From the NCBI GenBank assembly GCA_015039465.1, contig MU130381.1, forward strand, positions 529,807 through 593,806: a DNA stretch of 64,000 bases. The letters are read 5' to 3'. A program made the position numbers and the translations under genes. Source of the stretch: Phlegmacium glaucopus (Eukaryota; Basidiomycota; Agaricomycetes; Agaricales; Cortinariaceae). The notes under the pieces are model-generated. The model ran no database searches. It saw only the letters and a list, made by a program, of their open reading frames with translations, and had not been told where the DNA came from. Positions 1 to 10,636 of this stretch are shown piece by piece; position 1 is the stretch's first letter; each line of letters opens with the position of its first letter.

Positions 1-60
1 GTGGTAAATCTTTCGGAAAGATAGTGCACTTTTTGATGGAATCGAATGCGTGATTGAAGC
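1..60 (+). pseudogene. decayed TIM22 exon fragment at window edge
   Basis: The first 60 bases are nearly identical to positions 3111-3170, inside exon 2 of the intact TIM22 gene. The copy lacks one base (a G after GGAAAGATAG) and has a C-to-A substitution, so its frame is broken. Similarity stops at about 60, close to the exon 2/intron junction of the intact gene. It is a partial duplicate, and its 5' part lies outside the window. Confidence 0.85.
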
Positions 61-1060
61 AACCTATGTCGGTAACACAACTAGCATGAGTCGTAGTCCT
101 TTCTTCCCCTGTGATTTTTTACGATCTTACACCGATTTTTTGAGTCTATTTTAGCATACCTCACCCATAACTCCTTATGAGTCATAACCCATACCCTGGG
201 CCGTCCACAGAGGGTATGGGTTATGAGAAGCTTGACTGTGGACATAGACCCGACCTTAAGGCTGTTTTTCTGTTGGCTCCACGCCGCTCCAGCGATCCAG
301 CCCCCATACAAGGTGCTTGTCCTATAGTGCCTAAGCGGAAGATCTGACCACCGTCGACACGAATTGAGCCATCTGGTCACTTTCCCGAAAATCTGAAGCT
401 TTGACGACCTTAAATTGAGACTTCCTGGCGCGCCACACTGCCATTTGCCTAATCGGGTATCTGCTCCTTCCATAAAACGACATGACTCTAGGCTCTACTT
501 CCCTAGGAACAGCTAGGAACTCGATGTTTAATACTGGTACCTACTCAGGGTCCTTTAGAATATCCATATCCGTCATGGTACTTGCTTCCGACCTTGCGAT
601 GAGAACGGTAATCTTCACTGCATATTAGCGGTCATTTCGATTGTCTAGATTGTAAAAGCGTTTTCTGGCCTTGACTCTGTGTTTTTGTCTGGCGGGTTTT
701 CTTGTTTTTTTTTTTTCAGAGGCATTCCGGACTGTTGTTTGAAACGTTGGTAGCTTCTTAAAGATTTGGATCGTGATTATGTAATCGCGCGGCTATATCG
801 AGTACCTTTAAAAGGTTTAGTGTGAGTCAGTGACTACATTTTGATGCCTACTCTTTCACTTCAGTACTGTAGGAGCCTGCATTCGCTTATGATTGTCATA
901 CGGAACTTGACAAAAGCCTTGATACCAAGACTGTGGGTCACGGTCCTGTGGATCTGATACTGCGGTACCCTGCCACACCAATGCGATGTTCTCGCATTGA
1001 CCACGATATAAATTGAAAGTTGAACATGAACTTTGCTCGTCCCCTTAACCAGAAGATACT
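61..1060. other. intergenic, no gene recognised
   Basis: About 1 kb without a supportable gene. A 130-codon open frame on the minus strand (81-473) has no recognisable family or splice context and spans a perfect inverted repeat at 182-226. The right part is T-rich and presumably holds the promoter of the membrane-protein gene that starts at 1061. Confidence 0.6.
182..226. repeat. perfect 16-bp inverted repeat, 13-bp spacer
   Basis: Positions 182-197 (tcataacccataccct) are the exact reverse complement of 211-226, separated by 13 bases. It would form a strong hairpin in DNA or RNA. No target duplication was seen, and no T-run follows that would suggest a terminator. Confidence 0.9.
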
Positions 1061-2182
1061 ATGGCAACACTACGATCGTCGAACCCATTAGCCGAACAAG
1101 GAGTTTCTAAATTTAACCCTCTTCAACTTGCAGGTAACTCTTTGTTGGAATCCTTCGCCCACAGCAAAAGAACCTGATTTTCGTTGTTCAGGAGAAAAGA
1201 CAAAGACAGGAAATGGTCCAACAAATAATTTTTTAGGTGGGGGTCCATCAACAAAACGTAAGCTCGAGTCCGACTTTTAAAACAAGAGACTGATGTCCAC
1301 CATCTTGCACAGTGACCCAGGAAGACCAGGACAACACAGACGAGGAAGCTTACCAGGAATCCGTACAATCTCTCATTCAGACATGGGTAGACAACCTTAC
1401 GTTAATCAGTGTCATTGTAAGTAAACTCCTAACGCACTGCTAACCTCTCTAAAGTACACAGGCTCATGTTGAATTATTTCTATTCTTCAGACAACATTCT
1501 TTGTCTCGACTGAAGCTAGTTTGATTGCAATAGCAATACCTCCCCCGACCGACCGTGGTATATCAATAACAAGTCAAATAGCAAATATTGGCCTCATGAG
1601 CGCTTTAGTCATGCATACCCATGCAGGTGGGTTCCTTTCAATTTGCCATTTTTACCTTCCAATAATGCTTAATTTGCGTTGCAAGCGGTTATATCCTTTT
1701 TCGCTGTATTCGTTCTCATCCGATATAAGCTTGACGTTGCGCAACAAAAAGAGGAAGAAGCTAAAATAGAACTAGTTAATTCATCGACATACGTCCCCTC
1801 GGACTCGAATGAAGCAGAAAACGCGAGGGGTTCACAGACTTACGCCAATGGTCTGCGCACTATCACAGTGAACCCTCCACGCTCAGGGAGCCAAATTATC
1901 CGGTCCACTAATCCGCGCTTGGTGCAAGTTGGTCCCTTCTGGCACGGACAACCTCCAATTGAACTATTAGCACGATGCCGTTCTCTCTGCATCTTTCTTT
2001 CCTTCCTTGGCTTCTTATTCGCCATCATTGGCGCGTTATCTTTTTCGTGGGGTCGACTACCTCTGAGTGTTAGTATTTGTTCAAGCGTTTTAACGGGTCT
2101 CTGTGTGGTCGCTGCTCTCTCGATACTTATCACCCCATTAACTAAGACTTCACATAAATTTTGCAATCATAAATTTCATTAG
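1061..2182 (+). CDS. four-TM membrane protein, basidiomycete-type
   Basis: Five exons: 1061-1133, 1192-1257, 1313-1416, 1491-1626, 1686-2182, giving 291 aa; the frame closes at every junction. After a polar N-terminus of about 70 residues come four hydrophobic segments: LISVITTFFVSTEASLIAIA, then IANIGLMSALVMHTHAAVIS running into FFAVFVLI, then SLCIFLSFLGFLFAIIGALS, then VSICSSVLTGLCVVAALSIL. A hydrophilic loop follows the second segment and ends in the motif FWHGQPPIELLARCRSLCIF, which I recognise from uncharacterised integral membrane proteins of mushrooms. Topology suggests a small multipass membrane protein. No catalytic motif is visible and no function can be assigned. A decayed copy of its first exon and first intron lies at 2343-2483. 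The intron 4 acceptor (GCAAG) is less typical than the others. Confidence 0.75.
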
Positions 2183-2701
2183 GCTCATTCGGTTATAATT
2201 AGTTTATAAATTGGGTAATATGTAGTACATTATAGCTGACAAAAGTCATATTGGGAGCTGGTCATAATTTTAATCTTGCACCTTGTTCGGTAGAAGAGCC
2301 TCATACAAAATCGAGGTTACTAGAAATATATATAGATAATACCTTACTACGATCGTCGGGGACTCGGGGTCATCGATTCGAATTTCTAAGTTTAGTCCTC
2401 CTTTTCACCTGGCAGATAATTCTTTCTTGGAATGCTTCGTCCGTGATGAATTCGTTTTTCAAGGGAGACGACAAAGGTCAGGAGGTACGCAAGCACTACA
2501 CTGCGTTGTTTTTTGTGTTTAAGGCTAGGTCGTGTGCCGGAGTTTGCCGGTGCGTACCGTTGATGAGTCCGGATCAAGTCGCAATGTCGTCCGATCGAAA
2601 TACACACAAATATTGACAAGGCAAAAAATTTCGGCAAAACTAATCCAGAGAGCTTAGAGCTTGTAATCGACACCGTCTGGTTCGCTGTTGAAAGCACAGT
2701 G
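2183..2701. other. intergenic with decayed gene copy
   Basis: Spacer of about 520 bp between the membrane-protein gene and TIM22. Its centre (2343-2483) is a diverged copy of the membrane gene's 5' end. The rest must hold the TIM22 promoter; no specific site was recognised. Confidence 0.6.
2343..2483 (+). pseudogene. diverged copy of the 5' end of the 1061-2182 gene
   Basis: Base-by-base comparison with 1064-1215 shows shared blocks: CTACGATCGTCG, TTTCTAA.TTTA, TTGGAAT.CTTCG, AAAG.CAGGA. Similarity is roughly 70 percent over about 140 bp and covers exon 1, intron 1 and the start of exon 2. The copy has no in-frame start equivalent, so it is a relic. Confidence 0.65.
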
Positions 2702-3469
2702 ATGAACCCTAGCACGAATCACCTTCCCGGTCGTGTACCAATATGGGCTCCGGGAAAGGAACCCCTTCCTCCAGGCCTGACAGAGGAGGATAGACCATAC
2801 TATGATCAGACTAAACGCTGGGAAGGTTACACAACGATGGCTATGGAGTCTTGTGCTGTGAAAACTACTTTGGCTGGAGGTGCTGGTACGCTTTTTCTTA
2901 CTATTTATTTTCTTGTCAAGTCCCACCTGCCTGACGGAACGTAACTTGACAAACGAAAACAGGTTTTGGTATCGGCGCGTTTTTCTCTCTAATGTCAGCG
3001 TCATTCGCATATGAAGATCCCTACCTCCGTGCCCAGAGCCAAGCAGCTATGAATACAACTCAAAAGGCTAGTCAGATATTCAAGGAGATGGGTAGAGGCA
3101 TGTGGACAAGTGGTAAATCTTTCGGAAAGATAGGTGCACTTTTTGCTGGAATCGAATGCGTGATTGAAGGAGTATGCCTTTTCCCTCTTTTTTTTTTGTT
3201 GATGTATTACAGTGGCTGATTTATTTTCACTGTCCATTAGTACCGTGCTAAAAATGATATCTACAACTCCGTTGGAGCAGGATTCGTCGCTGGTGGCATT
3301 CTTGCGCGGAATTCAGGTCCCAAAGCTGCTCTAGGTGGAGGCCTGGCGTTCGCTGCTTTTTCAGCCGCTATTGATTTATTATTTATACGACGAGAAACAC
3401 CAGAGTATGCTTTTTTCCTTTTTCTAAGAATATACTCTAGCTCAACAACCATTTTCCAGGGAGGATTAA
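2702..3469 (+). CDS. TIM22: mitochondrial inner-membrane translocase subunit TIM22
   Basis: Four exons: 2702-2885, 2963-3171, 3241-3404, 3460-3469, giving 188 aa, the usual Tim22 size. Tim22 is the pore-forming subunit of the TIM22 complex that inserts carrier proteins into the mitochondrial inner membrane. Support: the Tim17/Tim22/Tim23 fold with glycine-rich helices ([24 protein letters not shown]-type, [31 protein letters not shown]). Two cysteines, Cys51 (MESCAVK) and Cys127 (GIECVIEG), match the pair that forms the structural disulfide in Tim22. The last exon is 10 nt and codes only for the end of TPEED. The ATG at 2702 is preceded by a GTG; the ATG is taken as start. A broken duplicate of exon 2 sits at 1-60. 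Confidence 0.93.
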
Positions 3470-3799
3470 TTTGTCATGACTGACGAGCTCTCAAATATAG
3501 ATTAATTTATAACGACCCAATCTACCCCACTTGTACCTATATAATTGGAACAATTTTTGCAAAGACCATTTCATGCAATCCTTCACTTAAAGGCAATTCG
3601 AGCCACCTCGAGTCAAGAATCATGATTAGAAACGCAAAAATGTCATTTGTTCCACCCGTAGTGTGCATAATATGTATTACAAGAAGCGCAGGACCAGCAA
3701 TAATTCCTAGTGAGCAATCCCTGAATTAGATAAACATACAGCGAGAATAAATAAATAAAATGATAAAAAAAAGGCACAATAGCCAGGGAATATTGACTT
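3470..3799. other. convergent 3' spacer
   Basis: A 330-bp spacer between the stop codons of TIM22 (plus) and the arrestin gene (minus). AT-rich, containing likely 3' UTRs for both genes. No ORF or repeat recognised. Confidence 0.6.
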
Positions 3800-6615
3800 T
3801 TACAGCATTGCGGCACCATTTGTCGCTGGCCGTAGACCTACATCATACGCGGGAGGAATCTCACCACTTACACTCTCCTGCCCCGACACTAGCCTCTCAA
3901 ATAATGAACTAGACCTCATCATCGCTTCATTGTGATGAAGCTGTCTCAACGACGCCATCGACGTCGGGTTCACGGGACTGGTTTCTGCGGCTGATGCGCA
4001 CGAGTCGGATGAGTGCCTAGGCGTTATAGCGTCTATTGGGGGAAAGGTGCGATGCAAGTGTGGACGTGAAGCTCGACATGGACAGCTCGGTACGATGGTG
4101 GTTGTGTCATCGAGGACTTTTGAATACTGAGGAAGGGAAGTCCATTCTGGGTTGCATCGGCACTGAGTAAAAAACGGTGAGTAAAAATTAAACCTTAATA
4201 GGCCATCGTGTAAAAAAAACTTACAGAAAGGATGAGGACCGGCGTCTGCACTACAATGTCAAATAGCTTCCTTTTCCCAGTCTTCCCATCTATAAACAAA
4301 TCATCTCCACGTGCGACCCGCATTACGAGCTTGAGTGTATGTGTAACAATGATATTGCTCTTGCGATTTTTGTTTGTGGGTTTCATCTGGGAGCAAGAGT
4401 TGGGTAGCTTCAAGTCTTGGTGTAACGTCCAAGGACCAGGACCCATCAAGTTGGAAGCTACTTCCGATAAGTCGTCACCCGGATTAACCAGTGCGAATAA
4501 GGGTGAGTGCCGCAGGGCATCGGGATCGTCGGATTGCAGAGGAAGGATTGGAGTGTTGTTGTCAGCTCCTTTGATAGATAGAAGAGTAAAGCGTGCTATA
4601 GGATCTGTACGCGCTATACGCTTCATATTCGCATAATAATCTACCCGTTCTGTAACACAGTTTTTGTTTGTTTAGGAAATAACATACAAGAAGACACATT
4701 TCAAACTTGCCTTCCAAGAAAACTGACAGCCTATAGATGCTGACTTTGGCCAGAGGCATCAGAGTAAACGTGACTGGCACGGTCCCGCCCACATTAAAGC
4801 TTCTTCCAGAAACAGATATTAGATATTGCATTTGTTGATCCCAATGTCGTTCCACGATGATACTTTCTGAATCCTCAGTATCTCCGTCTATAGGACATGC
4901 AACAGTGATGACTTCTCGTGCAGCCCTCATTTGGGAATTGAATGTCCCCGGACGATGCACGCTAGCTTTGAGCCGCCAGGTGACGGAGCCATAGTCACAT
5001 ATCATGGTTGGAGGTGCGTTGCCTGGAATACTGAAAGATATAGGAAAGGTATATGTCCCTACCAAAAAAAAAATTGAAGCGGGTCAGGCGGCAAAATGAC
5101 ATTGCAAACCTTTCTTGAACTCTTTCCAGCCTTCGGCATCTGCTTTTTCTTTTTCCTTTTCCTTGTCTCGATCTCCTAATATCATAGCAAAGATTCCCCG
5201 TCCCTTCTCTTTCAAATGTTTTGAATCTTTTTCAAGGCCGTCCACCGCCTCGTTCAAGTTCACAGGTGCTGATGCGCGTTCCATCGTCCGTCCCCTGCGG
5301 CCTCTGGCGGTAGTATCTGTAGATCGCTCTCTGTCTCTTTCATACGATTTTTCACGAGACAAAGCATCAATGATCACGTTGGATACTGCAGATAAACTGA
5401 ACCGTTTCCTCCCTCGTGAAATTGAAGGGAGGCTGTCAAAATGGCCAGACGCGCGTGTAGGAGAAGATGGCGTGGATGCTAGCGGAGTATGCGTAGGTGA
5501 ACTCGAGGAGGTGGTGGGTAATAAACGCGGAGTTGGGGGGTTAGTGCTAGGATTGGTATCAGGTTCCGATTGAACAATATCGTCCTCTGGGATTACACTT
5601 TGTCTTCTAGAGATTGCCGGACTTGTTGTTCGGCCTGATGAAATGGAGATTATTTTATTTTATTTTGCTCTTGGAAAGAAAATAATTCTTACTTTGCGAT
5701 TGGTGGCTACGTAAACTGTATAGCGAGCGCCTGAAGTCCTCGAAGTTGGGTAGAGTTGATGTGGGTGAATGACTTGATGGATCAGTATTTCCACCGTGCA
5801 CAGTAGGGGAATGCGATGAGCCAGAGGCGATAGGGGTTGCAAAGGAATAGGGTGGTATGGGGGCCAATTGCTGGGTATGAAGGTCCGCAATTCCTTCAAG
5901 TGGCTCGTGCAAAGACATCTGTTGAAATTGTGAATAGTCGGCGCTTACGTGCCGGTTCAACCTCCGATTGAGGAAGATTGGACGAGAGGGAGGGGTTGGA
6001 GAGGGTATTTGTGGAGAAGGATCTCTAGCCCGCTGACCTGGACTGTTTACTTCGTTGTTGCTGTTAGTTCTGCTCGCATCCCTAGAAGGACTAGCAGCTG
6101 ATCTATTAGCAAGCGATGAATCATCCCAGTCATTCGAGTCATCATCGTAGTAAGGGATATCTGTTTTGCTGTAATAAATGCCAGGCCCAATGGACGCTGT
6201 ACGTCTAGCATGGTATTTACTGGCCCGGAAGTAGAGCGTGGAGGCATGGAAAACACGGTGTTGTTCATTAACCTCAATACGACGCGCACCGAAACCTAGA
6301 TGGTTCACCAAAAAAGGGATGTGAGATATACCGCCAGTGGCCGGGCATGAGGTGGCATCACAGGGATTGACTCTCACCTTCTGGCCATGCCGTAGAAGTG
6401 GTAGCATTTAGCTCGACCTCGATGCTTGTTATCTTTGTTGGTTTAACGAGGTGGAGGATGAGCAAACCTCTGAGCAGAGTTGATTTCTGTTCGGTAATTC
6501 GGTCTCTACTAGCACGGGGGTATAGATCTGTATTGAGAAAGACTGCAGACTCTGCGAGCCTGATAGAGAGGGTATTTTTTTTTGGATTAAGGTTTTCATA
6601 AAGGGCTAGTTCCAT
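3800..6615 (-). CDS. arrestin-related trafficking adaptor (ART)
   Basis: Six exons on the minus strand: 6378-6615, 5693-6295, 5110-5634, 4711-5058, 4225-4649, 3800-4162, giving 833 aa. Arrestin-related adaptors bring the Rsp5 ubiquitin ligase to plasma-membrane transporters and trigger endocytosis. Arrestin-N elements: ESAVFLNTD, STLLRGLLILHLVKPTKITS, WPEGFGARRIEV, then after a long Ser/Pro-rich low-complexity insert GTYTFPISFSIPGNAPP and YGSVTWRLKASVHRPG. Arrestin-C elements: RSFNVGGTVPVTFTLMPLAK, FLEERVDYYANMKRIAR, LKLPNS, ISNIIVTHTL-type strand, LFDIVVQTPVLIL. A PPAY motif (816-819), fitting a PPxY Rsp5-binding site, lies 14 residues from the C-terminus. The insert of more than 300 residues between the two halves of the N domain is Ser/Thr/Pro-rich and probably phosphorylated. 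Start chosen at the upstream ATG that opens the arrestin-N strand. Confidence 0.88.
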
Positions 6616-8113
6616 GGTAGTTAAGAAGGATGAGCAGTGAAGATTACACCCTAAAAAGAAGTCCCTCAGTTATAAATAAATACATTACGATATGATTACG
6701 ATATAAGGTACGATATTCAAATGATCTCTTTTCGACATCCTACAGATGGTAGTCTTGAGTAGCCTTGGCTCTCCTTGGCTCTCCTTGGCTATTAGTATCA
6801 TATCCGTGGGGTTTCTCTTAGCCTGCATAGCCGACGAACCAGAGGGACGTCGACGAATAAAATCTCGTCAGTCGCCTGACTAATCCCGAGTCCCTGCCAT
6901 TGATCCGGTCAGTCAGTATAACTAAGGGAATTCACACCATAATGGGCTTGGAGCCTTTCTCATTCAAACTGAAATGGTTGAACAAAAGAATAGCTCACGA
7001 CGAGAGCATAGAAAATGATTTGGAACAATAAGAGTACAAGGCTAAATTCTTGTGGTGTCGAAATGAAAGGGATGGCGGGGAATGGATTAAAAAGGTGTGC
7101 ACTAATATCCAATTTGAGCGAAGTCAACGATTGTTATTCCGACACATGATCAGTGTCAAGCGGGTCTATCTTTGACCAGTGAGATCGTTCTATAACTTTG
7201 AAATTATTCACTAATATATAGTTCAGATGCTTTGGAAGGTTAGAGCACACTTCAACAACCTAATACCTTGGAGGACCCCCGAAAGCCCTCTGGGAGGTAG
7301 TCTTAAGTCCGCATACAAATGGCCCACCGCAGGCGGAGCTAGGTACCAGGACCGCATACAAATGGTCACTTTTTGGGCCAGATGTAGGTTCAAAAGTCCA
7401 CATACACCCATCACCGAAGGTAGGTTTGATAGCGCATACGGGATAGGTCTCGGAACGTCGCTGACTGAGGTAGTTACAGCTGTTTTCATATCGATAGGCC
7501 ATCAATCAAAAAATACGCATACACAGATCTTACCACGTGATGTTCCAAAAAAGGTAAATACCTCCTAATATTTAGAGTCCGCCCGCAAGCCGAAGGCAAC
7601 TAACAGTTGCCTGTTATCTCGTGATCTCTACGAAACTTCAAATTCCGACCCCGACCAAGCGTGTATTTTTTGATTGATGGCCTATCGATATGAAAACAGC
7701 TGTAAAAAAAAATTGGGTTTTTTTGCGGATTTTAGAACATTTTTAGGGTTACGTAGGTACAGAAATCCACATAGATGGCACCTGACGGAGGTCGGAACAA
7801 AAGTCCGCCTACGAACCAGCCTCGCAGAGCCGAAAAACCGTCCGCATACCGACTTTTCTACCTCACAGGGGGCTTTCGGGGGTTCTTACCTTGTATTACG
7901 AGTTCTCTGGACTACGGGTGGTCATCACCAGATCATGTTGACCGCTAATCCCCACCATGATGAAGAATGTAGGCACATCTAAATGAAAGTAGGACGACTT
8001 ACGTCTTCCTTACGTCCTTCTTTGCAACCAGAAATATATAATTTTGTAAATTATGTCCTCAAAGCTTCATCCTTCCCGTCTCCACCTCTACCTCCACCTC
8101 TGCCGCTTTATCC
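6616..8113. other. intergenic holding a MITE-like element
   Basis: About 1.5 kb between the divergent arrestin (minus) and cupredoxin (plus) genes. Contains three tandem copies of CTCCTTGGCT near 6768-6790 and the inverted-repeat element at 7261-7898. Open frames within the element show no known family and are judged non-coding. The CT-rich stretch at 8040-8110 is likely the cupredoxin gene's core promoter and leader. Confidence 0.55.
7261..7898. mobile_element. MITE-like element with nested inverted repeats
   Basis: About 640 bp. Outer arms: 7261-7300 and 7858-7898 are imperfect inverted repeats (shared core ACCCCCGAAAGCC and GAGGTAG). Inner arms: 7475-7515 and 7664-7704 are inverted repeats of about 41 bp with no mismatch found (core TTTTCATATCGATAGGCCAT), about 150 bp apart. 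The motif GCATACAAATGG recurs in the left half. No transposase is encoded. No clear target duplication was seen; the ends begin TAATAC, so insertion at TA is possible. Confidence 0.7.
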
Positions 8114-8978
8114 ATGCATTCCTTGCCTCTCCTCGTAGGTCCTTTCTTTTTCTTTTTCTTCTTCTTTTGAGATAATATTCTGATAAATTACTGTCCAGGT
8201 CTCTGCCCTCATTGCCTCTGCATGTGCAGAAACCATTGTTATTACAGTAGGCGGTAATACCACAAAGGACGCAGGCGCAGTCTTTTCTCCCGAAAGCGTC
8301 ATTGCAAGAGAGAACGACATTGTCTTTTTCAACTGTACGTCCTCTCCAACCCCCCTCCCAAAAAAAACTATGTTTTTATTTCACCACCCACAGTCACCGA
8401 AGGCAACCACACAGTTACTCAATCGACATTCTCCTCCCCATGCACTCCAGCCCATATCACCGACTCCTCTGTGAATGGGTTCGATTCGAGTTTCCGGAAC
8501 GCCAACAATGGCACTTCCGTAACCAACCTTCCTGTGACCATCACGGATTCTAACACCACCATATGGTTCTATGACGTGAACACCTGCGCGTTAGGAGGCG
8601 TCGGTGGAATTAATATCAATGAATCCTCAACAGAAACACTCGATGGATTCAAGGTAGGTACTATCCTTCCCGCGTCTGAAATTTTTTCCCTCGGTTTTAG
8701 AACGTGCTCCACACGTTTTTCCGCTTGCTACTCTACCCTATCGAACCATAACTTCCACTTATGCAACCTTCTCACTTTTCTAGCGCAATGCCATCCGTCT
8801 AAATGGAACCGCACCCACTACCTCTAGCGGAGCTCAGACGGCCACAAGCACTGGTCTCACAACAAACCCTACCACCACCACCACCACCACCACCACATCT
8901 TCCGCAAATCGCGCCGTTTTCGTGGGTGGCTCAGTTTTGCTACCTTTGTTTTCAATGCTTCTTGGCTTCTCCCTTTAA
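8114..8978 (+). CDS. secreted GPI-anchored cupredoxin-like serine/threonine-rich protein
   Basis: Four exons: 8114-8134, 8199-8334, 8394-8653, 8784-8978, giving 203 aa. The N-terminus MHSLPLLVSALIASACAET is a short signal peptide ending near residue 17. The mature part is a plastocyanin-like beta sandwich seen in fungal extracellular serine-rich proteins: ETIVITVGGN, FSPESVIARENDIVFFNFTE, GNHTVTQSTFSSPC, WFYDVNTCALGGVGGINI. The copper-site region is degenerate (Asn instead of the upstream His in NTCALGG), so copper binding is doubtful. A Thr-rich linker (eight ACC codons in a row near 8870-8892) precedes a hydrophobic tail (VFVGGSVLLPLFSMLLGFSL) typical of GPI attachment. Likely cell-surface localisation; substrate unknown. 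Exon 1 is only 21 nt. Confidence 0.85.
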
Positions 8979-9295
8979 TCACGACGTGTCAAAAAATCTT
9001 ATTTTGTAGCGCTGATAAGATGATTTCCCCCCTGAGTGCCCTCCGGAGCGGTTCTCTTCCCGTAGAAACATTCCTTGGACATGATTGCTAGAATTCAGGT
9101 AGAGGCTTCCGACTAGAGTTACCGTCACTTCCTTCTTGGTTTATAGCATTTTCACCATACCCATATTTGTCTTTTATTATCTGTCCTGTTGTATTTTAGT
9201 TATATCACGCGGACTTAACGTTGCTTTCCAAGTCATGGTTTCCTATCGTAAGTTACAAAATACACAAGTCCAAAGTGTCTTAAATTCAGCCTTGT
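8979..9295. other. convergent 3' spacer
   Basis: 317 bp between the cupredoxin and F-box stop codons. No gene or repeat recognised; presumably 3' UTRs. Confidence 0.55.
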
Positions 9296-10636
9296 TCAGA
9301 AATCGTCCCTCTGTCGCTCATGAGACATGATCCACCAGGGTTCTCTATAAGTTTCCAAGCTCAAGAGTCCCATTCCAACTTCGCCAGAAATATCTGGCCT
9401 CTCTTTCTTCAACATTCTGAAAAGATCTTCATCAACCAACAGCTTGCATATCGGATAGCCCGCATCGCGACGGTAGGGCAAAAAACGACACAATGCGCGG
9501 TGAAATCCAGAACTCTGCGACTCGCGAATCATACTGACGACGAAGGTATGCAGATATCTCCACTGTCCTAAAAGAAAATCAGCCAGTCGGTCATCCCGGA
9601 AGAAATTGGCATGAGGTAGGTGTAGGTGAGTAATGGTGGGAAAGACCTTTGAAAAATTGGTGTGATTAGAAAAGCCGTAGGTTGGGATAGTGAGGTATTT
9701 CAACGCTGGAAATCTAGTGGGCTGGGTTATATCTGGCGCGTTAAATAGATGGCCAAAGTTGTTGAACGAGTAATCCAGCCACAATGATTCCAGGCTGGGC
9801 GCAAACATCAGTAGAAGCATCCTCAATGCAAACATCCCTCCGTCTTGAAGACGGAGAGACTTGAGATTGCTCATAACAAAACCAGGCCAACTGGAATCTG
9901 ATGGCCAGTCAGAGGCGGAGACGGTCATGGAACCTTGAAGTGAGAGTTGAGATAGGTGACGTGGTGCTGTGATCATGTCAACAAATGATTGGTAGGATAA
10001 ATTCAAGGAATCAGTGAGCATGTGCAAATGGAGGGTGGTAAGATTCTGAAGTGCCAATGGAGGCAGACAATTTGGTAGATCAGTTTTTAAGAAGGTTAAC
10101 TGCGGCAGGCCTCTGGTAAAGACTTTGATTCCTGGGCCACGAGGAGTCGTGCATAGGTGACCAAACGCAATCTGTAGGCTGTTTAGGTCGGGCGCGGAGG
10201 AATTGATAAAATTGGATAGAAGGGTGATTGCTGTAGATTCATAGCAGGTGATAATGAATAGTGTGCGAGCTCGGTGGATGTGAGGTAGCACAGCATTTGC
10301 TATTAACTGAACGATCATCTCCCTTTTCCTCTGAGATCCATAGGCGATAAATCGGTCTTCCTTGTAGAGGTCGATGTAAATGTCCAGGGATATTAGAGTA
10401 CCGGACCTTTGCAGGTAGTGAGGTAACCGTTCAAGTGAACGTAGGGAATAAATGTCTATTCTCCTCCATAGTATGCGCGTTGCAAGAGCGAGATTCCTCC
10501 AAGATGACGAAACATGGCTAAGAACAACTTCAAATGGGAGTTTGTGGAGCGCACGAATTTTAGGTCGTGCCAATTCGAATATTTCGATTAACAGTTCAGG
10601 AGGCAATGAAGCAATGATAGGTGGTGATGAATTCAT
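9296..10636 (-). CDS. F-box protein with LRR-like C-terminus
   Basis: Single exon, 446 aa, ATG at 10636. An F-box-like motif opens the protein: IASLPPELLIEIFELARPKI followed by VVLSHVSSSWRNLALATRIL and LWRRIDI. This is the standard arrangement of the large agaricomycete F-box family, in which the F-box binds Skp1 and the rest selects substrates of an SCF ubiquitin ligase. The C-terminal 380 residues contain leucine-spaced repeats (LTFLKTDLPNCLPPLALQNL, LKSLRLQDGG, LESLWLDYSF, FPALKYLTIPTYG) typical of degenerate LRRs. Substrate unknown. Such genes are often intron-poor and lineage-specific. Confidence 0.85.
   Translation of the reverse strand: MNSSPPIIASLPPELLIEIFELARPKIRALHKLPFEVVLSHVSSSWRNLALATRILWRRIDIYSLRSLERLPHYLQRSGTLISLDIYIDLYKEDRFIAYGSQRKREMIVQLIANAVLPHIHRARTLFIITCYESTAITLLSNFINSSAPDLNSLQIAFGHLCTTPRGPGIKVFTRGLPQLTFLKTDLPNCLPPLALQNLTTLHLHMLTDSLNLSYQSFVDMITAPRHLSQLSLQGSMTVSASDWPSDSSWPGFVMSNLKSLRLQDGGMFALRMLLLMFAPSLESLWLDYSFNNFGHLFNAPDITQPTRFPALKYLTIPTYGFSNHTNFSKVFPTITHLHLPHANFFRDDRLADFLLGQWRYLHTFVVSMIRESQSSGFHRALCRFLPYRRDAGYPICKLLVDEDLFRMLKKERPDISGEVGMGLLSLETYREPWWIMSHERQRDDF

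Noticed and set aside
81..473. 130-codon minus-strand ORF near the window start
   Set aside because: No family resemblance, no splice context, and it spans a perfect hairpin; chance ORF is likelier.
5115..5573. 152-codon plus-strand ORF
   Set aside because: Opposite-strand shadow of the Ser/Pro-rich third exon of the arrestin gene.
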